A DNA stretch of 64,000 nt from positions 62,001 through 126,000 of the forward strand of contig NZ_ASJD01000003.1 in the NCBI RefSeq assembly GCF_000691165.1. Direction: 5' to 3'. This document shows, one piece after another, positions 1 through 5,993 of this stretch. The stretch comes from Bacillus safensis FO-36b. Its GTDB lineage: Bacteria > Bacillota > Bacilli > Bacillales > Bacillaceae. Position 1 is the first letter of the stretch. Each line of letters opens with the position of its first letter. The translations under genes were made by a program, and so were the position numbers. The notes under the pieces are model-generated. The model made no database searches. It was not told the origin of the DNA and was given only the letters and a program-made list of their open reading frames with translations.

Positions 1-71
1 ATGAGGCCGAGCTGAAGGTAGACAGCCGTATCGGCGAAGGGACAGCCATGACCATTCTTTTTCAGAAATAA
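1..71 (+). CDS. ykoH: Sensor histidine kinase, C-terminal end only
   Basis: Only the last 22 codons are in the window, ending in TAA at 69-71. The readable tail has the S-R-I-G-E-G-T-A pattern that closes the ATP-binding (HATPase_c) domain of a membrane sensor kinase. The gene immediately downstream is a PepSY membrane protein. In B. subtilis ykoI and ykoJ follow the ykoGH two-component genes, so ykoH is the likely identity. That name rests on synteny, not on enough sequence to recognise the kinase itself. Confidence 0.65.
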   Translation, partial: EAELKVDSRIGEGTAMTILFQK

Positions 72-137
72 ATGGGTCTTTTCTCATCAATTTCTCATTT
101 CCTCCTTATAAAATAGGAAATAGGAAGGAGGCGCTGC

Positions 138-827
138 ATGTCTAGAAAAACGAAAATGGTGCTTGCGCTCGCAGGATGTCTTGTGATTCTTGCGGCCTTT
201 GCAATGCTCATGATCCAAACCATTGATCAAAAAATATTAAGTGAAGCAGAAATGAAAAAAATGATCGCAAAAGACTACAATGGAAACATTACACATATTG
301 ATTTAATCAATCATAAACAGGACTATACAATGACGCTGGAAAATGCAAATGGCATCTATCAAATCATTGCATCTTCTGCAAGCGGTCAAATGAAAGAAAT
401 TAGACAGTTAAAAAGCTATCAAAAGCCAAATGAAAAAAATGCTGAGCTCCAGGCAGAAGAGGCGGCTGTTAAAAAGGTGAGCGGAACTGTCATTCAAAAA
501 AAAGAGACGTCAGATCGTTTCATTTTTACCATCCAATCAAAAAAAGAATTATATCAAGTCGAGGTCGACAAACAGTCATTTAAGGTGCTTGAAGCAGAAA
601 AGAAAAAACCAACCTCTAAAGAAAAGAAGCTTACGAAAATCACTGTCGAGGAAGCCATCCAAATTGCCGTCAAAGAAGTTGGCGGAACAGTGGATGATGC
701 TGATCTTGAAACATTCAGCGGTATGCTCGTATTTGAGGTGGAGCTGGATTTGCCTGACGGAAGAGAGGCGGAGGTGCTTGTGAACGCCTATACAGGGGAT
801 ATTGAGGGCATTACGTACGAAAACTAA
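138..827 (+). CDS. ykoI: Membrane-anchored PepSY-domain protein
   Basis: 229 aa. A short basic N-terminus is followed by one hydrophobic segment (about residues 9-27), so the rest lies outside the membrane. Three PepSY-like units of roughly 50-60 residues follow (about 38-95, 103-153 and 165-226). The last is the clearest, with an E-A-I-x-I-A helix start and a terminal Y-T-G-D-I motif. PepSY domains are thought to modulate extracellular peptidases or sense envelope state; the target here is unknown. A GGAAGGAGG ribosome site precedes the ATG. It sits 66 nt after the ykoH stop and is probably co-transcribed with it. Confidence 0.85.
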   Translation: MSRKTKMVLALAGCLVILAAFAMLMIQTIDQKILSEAEMKKMIAKDYNGNITHIDLINHKQDYTMTLENANGIYQIIASSASGQMKEIRQLKSYQKPNEKNAELQAEEAAVKKVSGTVIQKKETSDRFIFTIQSKKELYQVEVDKQSFKVLEAEKKKPTSKEKKLTKITVEEAIQIAVKEVGGTVDDADLETFSGMLVFEVELDLPDGREAEVLVNAYTGDIEGITYEN

Positions 828-920
828 TCCTTTTCTCATGATATTCTCATGTTTCTTTCCTTCCTTTATCATCTTGTTTTCTTAAGATAGAGAAGAAATC
901 AAACAGAGGAGGAATTGAAC

Positions 921-1439
921 ATGATGAAAAAAGTACTAGTAGCTACAGCATTAACGGGAACTCTTGTCGCAGGTGGTTTCACACTTCAAGCGCAAAATAC
1001 AAATCAAACAGCAAACGCCGAGCAAGTCGTGCAAAAGAAATCGTCATTTGTTTCAAAGAAACAAGCTGAAAAAGCAGCCTTAAAAGTGGTGAAAGGCTAT
1101 GTGGATGATGTGGATCTTGAGCGTAAAAAAGGAAAATGGGTGTATGAGGTCGAGATCAAAAAAGGCGGCTTTGAATATAAAGTATATGTCGATGCAAAAA
1201 CTGGAAAAGCGATGAATGATCCAGTCAAAGAAAAGAAACAGAACGTGAAGATCACGAAAAAACAGGCTGAAAAAATGGCTCTTGCAAAAGTAAAAGGCAC
1301 AGTCACTGATTCTGATCTAGATAAAGAAAATGGTGTGTACATTTACGAAATTGAAATCACAACACCAAGCGGCGAGGAAGTTGATTTTGAGATTTCCGCT
1401 AAAACAGGCAAAATCCTGAAGCAAGAATGGGATGATTAA
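921..1439 (+). CDS. ykoJ: Secreted PepSY-domain protein
   Basis: 172 aa from the ATG at 921. An in-frame TTG at 915 is only 2 nt from the AGAGGAGG site, whereas the ATG has an 8-nt spacer, so the ATG is preferred. An N-terminal signal peptide (M-M-K-K, hydrophobic core, A-N-A-E region near residues 30-35) is followed by two similar PepSY repeats, about 42-100 and 108-168, each ending in a K-T-G-K turn. The protein is lysine-rich and secreted or wall-associated. Its function is unknown. It is paired with the anchored PepSY gene upstream and the YkoH kinase, which suggests an envelope-sensing unit. Confidence 0.85.
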   Translation: MMKKVLVATALTGTLVAGGFTLQAQNTNQTANAEQVVQKKSSFVSKKQAEKAALKVVKGYVDDVDLERKKGKWVYEVEIKKGGFEYKVYVDAKTGKAMNDPVKEKKQNVKITKKQAEKMALAKVKGTVTDSDLDKENGVYIYEIEITTPSGEEVDFEISAKTGKILKQEWDD

Positions 1440-1448
1440 GCTATGACC

Positions 1449-1684
1449 AAACCTTACACTTTCATGTGTAAGGTTTTCATCGTGTAGACAAACCCTCGCA
1501 TTCTTTGTCAGTCCTGCGCTCCGGTGCTCACGAATGTCAAATTCGCTCCGCTCCGGTGCTCGCCCTTCCTAGACTGCAAAGGTTTTCTATCACGCTGAAT
1601 AGAAGACAAAGGGCTAAATAAAGATCATTTTAGCCCTTTGTCAACAATCTGCAAACCTTACACTTTCATGTGTAAGGTTTTTTC
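1449..1684 (+). repeat. Intergenic repeat, copy 1, inside the ykoJ terminator
   Basis: A core of about 175 bp (1478-1652) is flanked by two identical 29-nt copies of the ykoJ terminator hairpin (1449-1477 and 1653-1681). Only the right copy has the longer T-tract. The core holds two 'CTCCGGTGCTC' direct repeats, the segment TTTTCTATCACGCTGAA, and a terminal inverted repeat around 1607-1641 (GACAAAGGGCTAAA with TTTTAGCCCTTTGTC). It is clearly homologous to the repeats at 16.2 and 31.6 kb. No ORF is visible. It is a non-coding interspersed repeat of unknown mobility. Confidence 0.85.
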
Positions 1685-1719
1685 ATTGGGACAAACTACG
1701 GGAAAGGAGGCGAGAGAAT

Positions 1720-1860
1720 ATGAAGAAAAAAGAAGAAGAGCAAACAATGGATCACGCGGAATACGTTCCGCATCCTGATGGAGAAGGATATGCTTTGTTT
1801 TTGCATGATTCCTTTCATCTCCTCTCCCAAGAGGATATGAATCAGCCTGAAGAGGAATAA
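1720..1860 (+). CDS. Small acidic protein, 46 aa, unknown
   Basis: ATG at 1720 follows a strong GGAAAGGAGG site (1701-1710). The 46-residue product starts M-K-K-K-E-E-E-Q and ends Q-P-E-E-E. It is rich in Glu, Asp and His with a central aromatic stretch (Y-A-L-F-L-H-D-S-F). It has no signal peptide or membrane helix. It is followed directly by a terminator. I do not recognise the family. The strong ribosome site and its own terminator support a real gene. Confidence 0.6.
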   Translation: MKKKEEEQTMDHAEYVPHPDGEGYALFLHDSFHLLSQEDMNQPEEE

Positions 1861-1870
1861 AAAGACATGA

Positions 1871-1908
1871 AAAGGGCGATGGCTGAGCTGTCTATCGCTC
1901 TTTTTTTT
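1871..1908 (+). terminator. Terminator after the 46-aa gene
   Basis: Stem AAGGGCGAT / ATCGCTCTT (one G-T pair) with a loop of about 13 nt, followed by eight T residues. Confidence 0.75.
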
Positions 1909-2000
1909 GAAAAGTAAGCGAATACATAAGGATACTTGGCATCTTGCTTATTGACATCATTCCGCTTTTTCTGTAATCTCAGTGTGTTAACAATATGAGA

Positions 2001-2214
2001 CTTCGTTAGGTGAGGCTCCTGTATGGAGATACGCTGCTGCCCAAAAATGTCCAAAGACGCCAATGGGTCAACAGAAATCATCGACATAAGGTGATTTTTA
2101 ATGCAGCTGGATTTTATCCTATGCCATACAGTGCTAAAGCTCTACGATTGAAGGAGCAAGTGTTTATTTTGTCATGCTTACAAAGCGCCTTCATTCGGTT
2201 GAAGGTGCTTTTTT
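2001..2214 (+). promoter_or_regulatory. M-box (ykoK-type) Mg2+ riboswitch with terminator
   Basis: The stretch from CTTCGTTAGGTGAGGCTCC (2001) through ATACGCTGCTGCCC, the ACGCCAATGGGTCAAC block and GTGCTAAAGCTCTACG (about 2131-2146) matches the M-box aptamer as known from the B. subtilis ykoK leader. It is followed by an intrinsic terminator at 2182-2214 (stem AAGCGCCTTCA / TTGAAGGTGCTT plus six T). In this class, Mg2+ binding favours the terminator, so mgtE expression falls when magnesium is plentiful. Confidence 0.95.
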
Positions 2215-2235
2215 ATGAGAAAAGGAGGTGTGGGG

Positions 2236-2361
2236 ATGGATCATCCCGATTCGAGACACATAGAGAGTATGTCAAAAGATCAGATTGACGCATCAGACAG
2301 AGGAGATCCTGACCCCGCACATTCTAAGGGATTCGGGTATCTCCTGACTTTGGGGAGGTAA
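2236..2361 (+). CDS. Small ORF (41 aa) between the M-box terminator and mgtE
   Basis: ATG at 2236 sits 7 nt after AAAGGAGG (2221-2228), and the stop lies 5 nt before the mgtE ATG. The 41-residue product is hydrophilic at the start (M-D-H-P-D-S-R-H-I-E) and ends G-Y-L-L-T-L-G-R. It has no recognisable domain. The tail of the ORF carries the mgtE ribosome site (GGGGAGG), so its translation could couple to mgtE. It may be a leader peptide or a real small protein; I cannot decide from sequence. Confidence 0.5.
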   Translation: MDHPDSRHIESMSKDQIDASDRGDPDPAHSKGFGYLLTLGR

Positions 2362-2366
2362 CAGCG

Positions 2367-3725
2367 ATGATACAGAACATTACGTACGATGAACTCATTT
2401 TAAGAATCATTATTTTATTAAGAGATGGCAAACGCAAAGAATTTAAAAACATTATGGAAGAACTTCAGCCATATGATATGGCCTATTTATTTAAAGAACT
2501 TCCAGAAAAACACCGCGGCCGTTTCCTCAGCTTTTTAACAATCGATGATGTGACGGAAATGATGGGTGAGCTTGAGCGCGAATACCAAGAAATTGTGCTT
2601 GAAAAAGTAGGAAAAGACAAAGCCACCTTCGTCACAAACAAAATGGATAACGATGACCTAGCCAACTTGTTTGATGAAATGGATGATGAGCTGAAAGATC
2701 AGCTTTTATCAAACATGGAGGCAGAGGAATCAAAGGCCGTCCAGCTTCTCATGAATTATCCTGCTGAGACAGCAGGCCGGATCATGACCAACCGGTACGT
2801 ATGGATTCCTCAGCACTATACGGTTCAGGACGCAGTTGTAAAGCTGAAAAGCTTTGCTGAAATTGCAGAATCGATCAACTATTTATATGTCATTAATGAT
2901 CAAAAGCAGCTTGTAGGGGTTCTGTCGTACCGGGATCTCATTTTAGGTGAACCAGATGAAAAAGTGCAGGATCTTATGTTTACAAGAGTCATTGCCGTTG
3001 GAGCTTTTCAGGATCAGGAGGAAATCGCAAAGCTGATTGAACGGTATGATTTTCTTGCCATTCCTGTTGTAGAAGAGAACAATGTCCTGGTCGGAATCGT
3101 CACAGTCGATGATATCATTGATGTCGTCATTCAAGAGGCAGGAGAAGACTATGAGAAGTTCGCTGCCTCTGGTAAAGATATTACGTTCGACACGCCCGCT
3201 TTTGTGGCAGCATACCGGCGTCTCCCGTGGCTCATTTTGCTCTTATTCATTGGGCTGATTTCAGGCAGTATTTTAAATTACTTTGAAGATACCCTTCAGC
3301 AAGTCGTCGCCTTAGCCTTCTTCATGCCGATGATTGCCGGAATGACAGGGAATACAGGCACACAGTCGCTTGCGGTCGTCATTAGAGGACTTTCAAAAGA
3401 AGAATTAACGAAAAAAACCATTATGCGCCTGATTTTTAGAGAGCTCCGAACAAGTATTTACATTGGGATTGTCTGTTCCATCATTATTACAGTCGTCGCA
3501 ATGGTGTGGCAGGGTAATATGATTTTAGGATTTGTTGTTGGTTCGTCACTGCTTGCCACACTGATTATTGGAACGATGGCAGGTACGATCGTGCCTATTA
3601 TTTTACACAGATTAAACGTGGACCCTGCGATTGCATCTGGGCCGCTGATTACAACATTGAACGATATTTTATCACTGCTCATCTATTTTGGTATTGCGAC
3701 AGCTTTCCTCCATACACTTATGTAG
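2367..3725 (+). CDS. mgtE: Magnesium channel/transporter MgtE
   Basis: 452 aa, the usual MgtE length. The order is an MgtE N domain (about 20-125), two CBS domains (about 135-190 and 200-255), a connecting helix, then five membrane helices from about residue 280 to the C-terminus. The membrane part holds the conserved P-M-I-A-G-M-T-G-N-T-G-T-Q-S segment. In this family the cytoplasmic N and CBS domains bind Mg2+ and close the pore when Mg2+ is high. It is the major Mg2+ importer in B. subtilis. The M-box upstream adds control at the RNA level. Its own terminator follows. Confidence 0.96.
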   Translation: MIQNITYDELILRIIILLRDGKRKEFKNIMEELQPYDMAYLFKELPEKHRGRFLSFLTIDDVTEMMGELEREYQEIVLEKVGKDKATFVTNKMDNDDLANLFDEMDDELKDQLLSNMEAEESKAVQLLMNYPAETAGRIMTNRYVWIPQHYTVQDAVVKLKSFAEIAESINYLYVINDQKQLVGVLSYRDLILGEPDEKVQDLMFTRVIAVGAFQDQEEIAKLIERYDFLAIPVVEENNVLVGIVTVDDIIDVVIQEAGEDYEKFAASGKDITFDTPAFVAAYRRLPWLILLLFIGLISGSILNYFEDTLQQVVALAFFMPMIAGMTGNTGTQSLAVVIRGLSKEELTKKTIMRLIFRELRTSIYIGIVCSIIITVVAMVWQGNMILGFVVGSSLLATLIIGTMAGTIVPIILHRLNVDPAIASGPLITTLNDILSLLIYFGIATAFLHTLM

Positions 3726-3727
3726 CA

Positions 3728-3766
3728 AGAAGACTGTAAAACATGACGTTTTACAGTCTTTTTTTG
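3728..3766 (+). terminator. mgtE terminator
   Basis: AAGACTGTAAAA pairs with GTTTTACAGTCTT, followed by seven T. Confidence 0.85.
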
Positions 3767-3827
3767 TATAAAGATTGCATATAGCGCTTCCATCCTTTAC
3801 ATTTTAAGGAGAAGGTGGGAGAGAAAC

Positions 3828-4226
3828 ATGAAGAAATTCTTATTCGTTTTGATATGTATGTTTTTGCTGAGTGCATGTCAAAGGGAGGACGAGGGGAAAG
3901 ACCGAAGGCTAGTGGCTGCAGAGCATATGCTTGAAGCCATCACCGAAGGAAATAAAAGAAAAATGGAAGACATCTACGTCGAAGGCGCAGTCCCGAGCCC
4001 AGATGACATTCTGAAACTGAAAAAAGAATGGGGCATAGACACGCTTTCTTATGAGGATTTTCAATTGGAAGAAGCCAGCATTCATGTGTTCCACGCGAAT
4101 TATGAAGATGCAAAAACCGGGAAGAAAAAGGCACTTGCCCTGCGGGTGAAAGAAGATCCTGAAAGAGGCGGCGTGCTGATTGACTTTGTAGGGGTTGTAG
4201 AAGGTACTGAAGCTTCCTCTAAATAA
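3828..4226 (+). CDS. Small lipoprotein, unknown function
   Basis: 132 aa. A clear lipoprotein signal (M-K-K-F-L-F-V-L-I, lipobox L-S-A-C with Cys at about residue 17) predicts lipidation and anchoring on the outer face of the membrane. The mature part is charged, with a helix-rich first half (H-M-L-E-A-I-T-E-G-N-K) and a beta-like second half. It looks like one of the small DUF4878/NTF2-like lipoproteins, but I cannot confirm a family. A GGAGAAGG-type ribosome site precedes the ATG. It is transcribed alone and ends at a bidirectional terminator shared with tnrA. Confidence 0.8.
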   Translation: MKKFLFVLICMFLLSACQREDEGKDRRLVAAEHMLEAITEGNKRKMEDIYVEGAVPSPDDILKLKKEWGIDTLSYEDFQLEEASIHVFHANYEDAKTGKKKALALRVKEDPERGGVLIDFVGVVEGTEASSK

Positions 4227-4258
4227 AAAGAATCGTTCAAAAGAGCGATTCTTTTTTT
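4227..4258. terminator. Bidirectional terminator, lipoprotein gene / tnrA
   Basis: AGAATCG / CGATTCT stem with a T-run on the plus side and an A-run (T-run on the minus strand) on the other. It lies between two convergent genes. Confidence 0.8.
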
Positions 4259-4260
4259 GT

Positions 4261-4590
4261 TTAACGATTTTTATACCGAAAGTGTGCGTTAATCTGGCCT
4301 TCCAGCATTTTTTTCTTAAATTGTCCGCTTTTTAGCGCTTGTTCTTTTTTCTTCATGTCTTTTAAAATTTCAGCTGTCTGCACACCGTCTTCTCGTTTAT
4401 TGGCGATGTCCATCAAACGTTCAACATCTGCAAAAGAATATTTCCGTGTGCCTCTTGTTGAGCGCTGGGGGTAAATGAGTTTACGTTCCTCATAATATCG
4501 GATTTGCCTGACGGAAAGCCCTGTTAGCTCACTGACAATCCCGATTGAAATGACTTTTTTATCTTTATAAGATACATCTTCCTGCGTCAT
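4261..4590 (-). CDS. tnrA: Nitrogen regulator TnrA (MerR family)
   Basis: 109 aa. The MerR-type winged helix begins near residue 15 ([23 protein letters not shown]) with the wing motif R-G-T-R-K-Y-S. The C-terminal A-H-F-R-Y-K-N-R tail is the segment that feedback-inhibited glutamine synthetase binds in TnrA. In B. subtilis TnrA activates ammonium and nitrogen scavenging genes, including itself, when nitrogen is limiting. A perfect TnrA box lies about 50 bp upstream of its putative transcription start. It is divergent from ykzB-ykoL, as in B. subtilis. Confidence 0.97.
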   Translation of the reverse strand: MTQEDVSYKDKKVISIGIVSELTGLSVRQIRYYEERKLIYPQRSTRGTRKYSFADVERLMDIANKREDGVQTAEILKDMKKKEQALKSGQFKKKMLEGQINAHFRYKNR

Positions 4591-4654
4591 ATACTCACCC
4601 CTGCAAGTCTTTTCTTCATATTATATAGAACGAGAAGGAAAAAAACCTATCGTT

Positions 4655-4671
4655 TGTTAGAAAATATAACA
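4655..4671. promoter_or_regulatory. TnrA box for tnrA autoactivation
   Basis: TGTTAGAAAATATAACA matches the TnrA consensus TGTNANAWWWTMTNACA at every position. On the minus strand a TATAAT-like -10 is read from 4625 to 4620, putting the start near 4613. The box centre (4663) is then about 50 bp upstream, the spacing expected for TnrA activation. Confidence 0.85.
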
Positions 4672-4697
4672 CAAAAACGAAAAAAATGAAAAAACCA

Positions 4698-4714
4698 TGG
4701 AAGGAAAGATAACA
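4698..4714. promoter_or_regulatory. Degenerate TnrA box upstream of ykzB
   Basis: TGGAAGGAAAGATAACA differs from the TnrA consensus at three positions. A TATAAT at 4744-4749 predicts a plus-strand start near 4756, so this site is centred about 50 bp upstream of it. The geometry supports the site more than the sequence does. Confidence 0.5.
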
Positions 4715-4779
4715 GGGAGTGTGCAATACATCTTACGGCGGCATATAATCATGGTGAGTTGACATAGGAGGAGGAGCAT

Positions 4780-4938
4780 ATGATGGAGCAAGCACAGATC
4801 ATTCGTATGGCAAAAGAAATCATCGCATTAGATGTGAAGAGGGATGAATTGCTTGAGCAATTCATGCAGGCTGCAGGTCAGAATGCACATGCGCTTCTAA
4901 GAGCCATGCAAAATGATTTGTATAAGAAGTCTTCATAA
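4780..4938 (+). CDS. ykzB: Small protein YkzB
   Basis: 52 aa, starting M-M-E-Q-A-Q-I-I at the first ATG after AGGAGGAGG. It is helical and soluble, with an A-K-E-I-I-A-L-D heptad-like start and an M-Q-A-A-G-Q-N-A-H-A-L-L centre. The identity comes from size and position: divergent from tnrA and followed by a ykoL-like gene, as in B. subtilis, where ykzB-ykoL is a TnrA-activated operon. The biochemical role is unknown. Confidence 0.7.
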   Translation: MMEQAQIIRMAKEIIALDVKRDELLEQFMQAAGQNAHALLRAMQNDLYKKSS

Positions 4939-4975
4939 GCACCCGATCCAAATCACTTGATAGGAGGGATAATCG

Positions 4976-5140
4976 GTGCGGCGTATATTAAAAGAAGCTT
5001 TAGCAAAGGAAAGACATTATTATACGAAGCAGCTATGTTCATTAGGGGTTTACAGCCCTGATGCGGCCAAGGACATGACAATTAGTGACTTAAAAAAAGA
5101 GTATCATTTCTTTTTCAACAAAACAGAGCGCTATTTGTAA
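4976..5140 (+). CDS. ykoL: Small basic protein YkoL
   Basis: 54 aa from a GTG at 4976, preceded by TAGGAGGG (4961-4968). It is basic, with the pattern L-A-K-E-R-H-Y-Y-T-K-Q-L, a C-S-L-G-V-Y turn, then M-T-I-S-D-L-K-K-E-Y. This resembles the small Fur-regulated basic protein FbpA family, though the similarity is short. It lies 37 nt after ykzB and is followed by a terminator. The name comes from synteny with the tnrA-divergent ykzB-ykoL pair; the B. subtilis protein is about 60 aa. Confidence 0.65.
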   Translation: MRRILKEALAKERHYYTKQLCSLGVYSPDAAKDMTISDLKKEYHFFFNKTERYL

Positions 5141-5184
5141 AAATCCCTTGAAATGTGCGTATGTCACATAAAGGGTTCTTTTTT
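5141..5184 (+). terminator. ykzB-ykoL terminator
   Basis: CCCTTGAAATGTG pairs with CACATAAAGGG, followed by a T-rich tract. Confidence 0.7.
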
Positions 5185-5499
5185 GTGTTTAATATTATAG
5201 CAATATTGAATTTTGTAGAAATTTGGCGAATGAAGTGTAAGAAACCATAGATTCTTTACAGATTTTGTTAAAGTGTGTCGCATCTTGATGGTTTGCTGAA
5301 AAAGCTTTTTTTCGAGATGATTGTGAAAAATAAGAAGGATTTTAAAAGTTTATATCGAAACCTTATACATAACACGAATGGAGTCACTTATGTGGTTGAA
5401 AGGGTTTTCAAAAACGTACTTCTATTTTTTACGAAAGGCTCCAACTGCACCGCAAGACAGCCTTGAAGTTAAAAAAATATTATAAGAGGTAGATATGTG
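5185..5499 (+). other. Gap upstream of ykoM
   Basis: AT-rich leader of about 310 bp with no firm gene. The longest ORF (TTG near 5275, 63 codons) has no ribosome site. A 31-codon ORF at 5390-5485 (M-W-L-K-G-F-S-K-T-Y, ending V-K-K-I-L) has a weak TGGAG site 6-7 nt before its ATG and ends 12-15 nt before ykoM. It could be a leader peptide, but I rate that low. Confidence 0.3.
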
Positions 5500-5961
5500 A
5501 TGAGACTATCGTTTAATGAAGAAGAAGTAGAACGCTCAATGACGCTTTACAAGGTTTTTGCAAGAGCATTTAAAAGCGTTTCAGAACACAGTATTAGAGA
5601 CAGCAAAGAGCATGGATTCAATCCAACTGAATTTGCCGTTCTTGAATTACTGTACACAAGAGGTGCTCAAAAGCTTCAGCAAATCGGCTCAAGACTCCTG
5701 CTTGTCAGCGGGAATGTGACGTACGTAATTGACAAATTAGAACGAAATGGTTTCATTGAAAGAGAACAGGACCCCAAGGATAAACGGTCTGTTTATGCCC
5801 ATTTAACGGAAAAAGGGCGAAGCTATCTTGACAAGATTTATCCGATCCACTCTCTTCGGATTGCGCGTGCATTCTCTGGTCTGACGCGTGAAGAGCAAGA
5901 GCAATTGATTAGTCTATTGAAAAAAGCAGGTATTCACAGTCAGCATTTATTATTTAGATAA
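5500..5961 (+). CDS. ykoM: MarR-family transcriptional regulator
   Basis: 153 aa from the ATG at 5500. A GTG at 5497 is equally possible, since the AAGAGGT site is 6-9 nt away. The winged-helix core runs from about residue 40 to 110: N-P-T-E-F-A-V-L-E-L-L-Y, recognition helix V-S-G-N-V-T-Y-V-I-D-K-L-E-R, wing D-P-K-D-K-R-S-V-Y. It is closely related in pattern to MhqR at 31.1 kb, so it probably senses electrophiles, quinones or a related stress. The ligand and targets are unknown. Confidence 0.85.
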   Translation: MRLSFNEEEVERSMTLYKVFARAFKSVSEHSIRDSKEHGFNPTEFAVLELLYTRGAQKLQQIGSRLLLVSGNVTYVIDKLERNGFIEREQDPKDKRSVYAHLTEKGRSYLDKIYPIHSLRIARAFSGLTREEQEQLISLLKKAGIHSQHLLFR

Positions 5962-5966
5962 AACGA

Positions 5967-5993
5967 AAAGGTGCCAATGATGGCACCTTTTTT
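5967..5993. terminator. Bidirectional terminator between ykoM and the GGDEF-EAL gene
   Basis: AAAAGGTGCCA / TGGCACCTTTTTT stem-loop between convergent genes. Confidence 0.85.

Noticed and set aside
576-872. 98-codon minus-strand ORF across the end of ykoI
   Set aside because: No ribosome site, lies antisense to a well-supported PepSY gene, and the residue pattern is not protein-like.
1449-1684. Idea that the interspersed repeat is a CRISPR or tRNA-like element
   Set aside because: Only one core per locus, no spacer series, no cas genes, and no cloverleaf or CCA end; it is a hairpin-bearing intergenic repeat.
2010-2288. 92-codon ORF inside the M-box leader
   Set aside because: It translates the riboswitch aptamer and its terminator; the structure explains the sequence fully.
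5275-5466. 63-codon ORF upstream of ykoM
   Set aside because: TTG start without a ribosome site and low-quality composition; the region is better described as leader.
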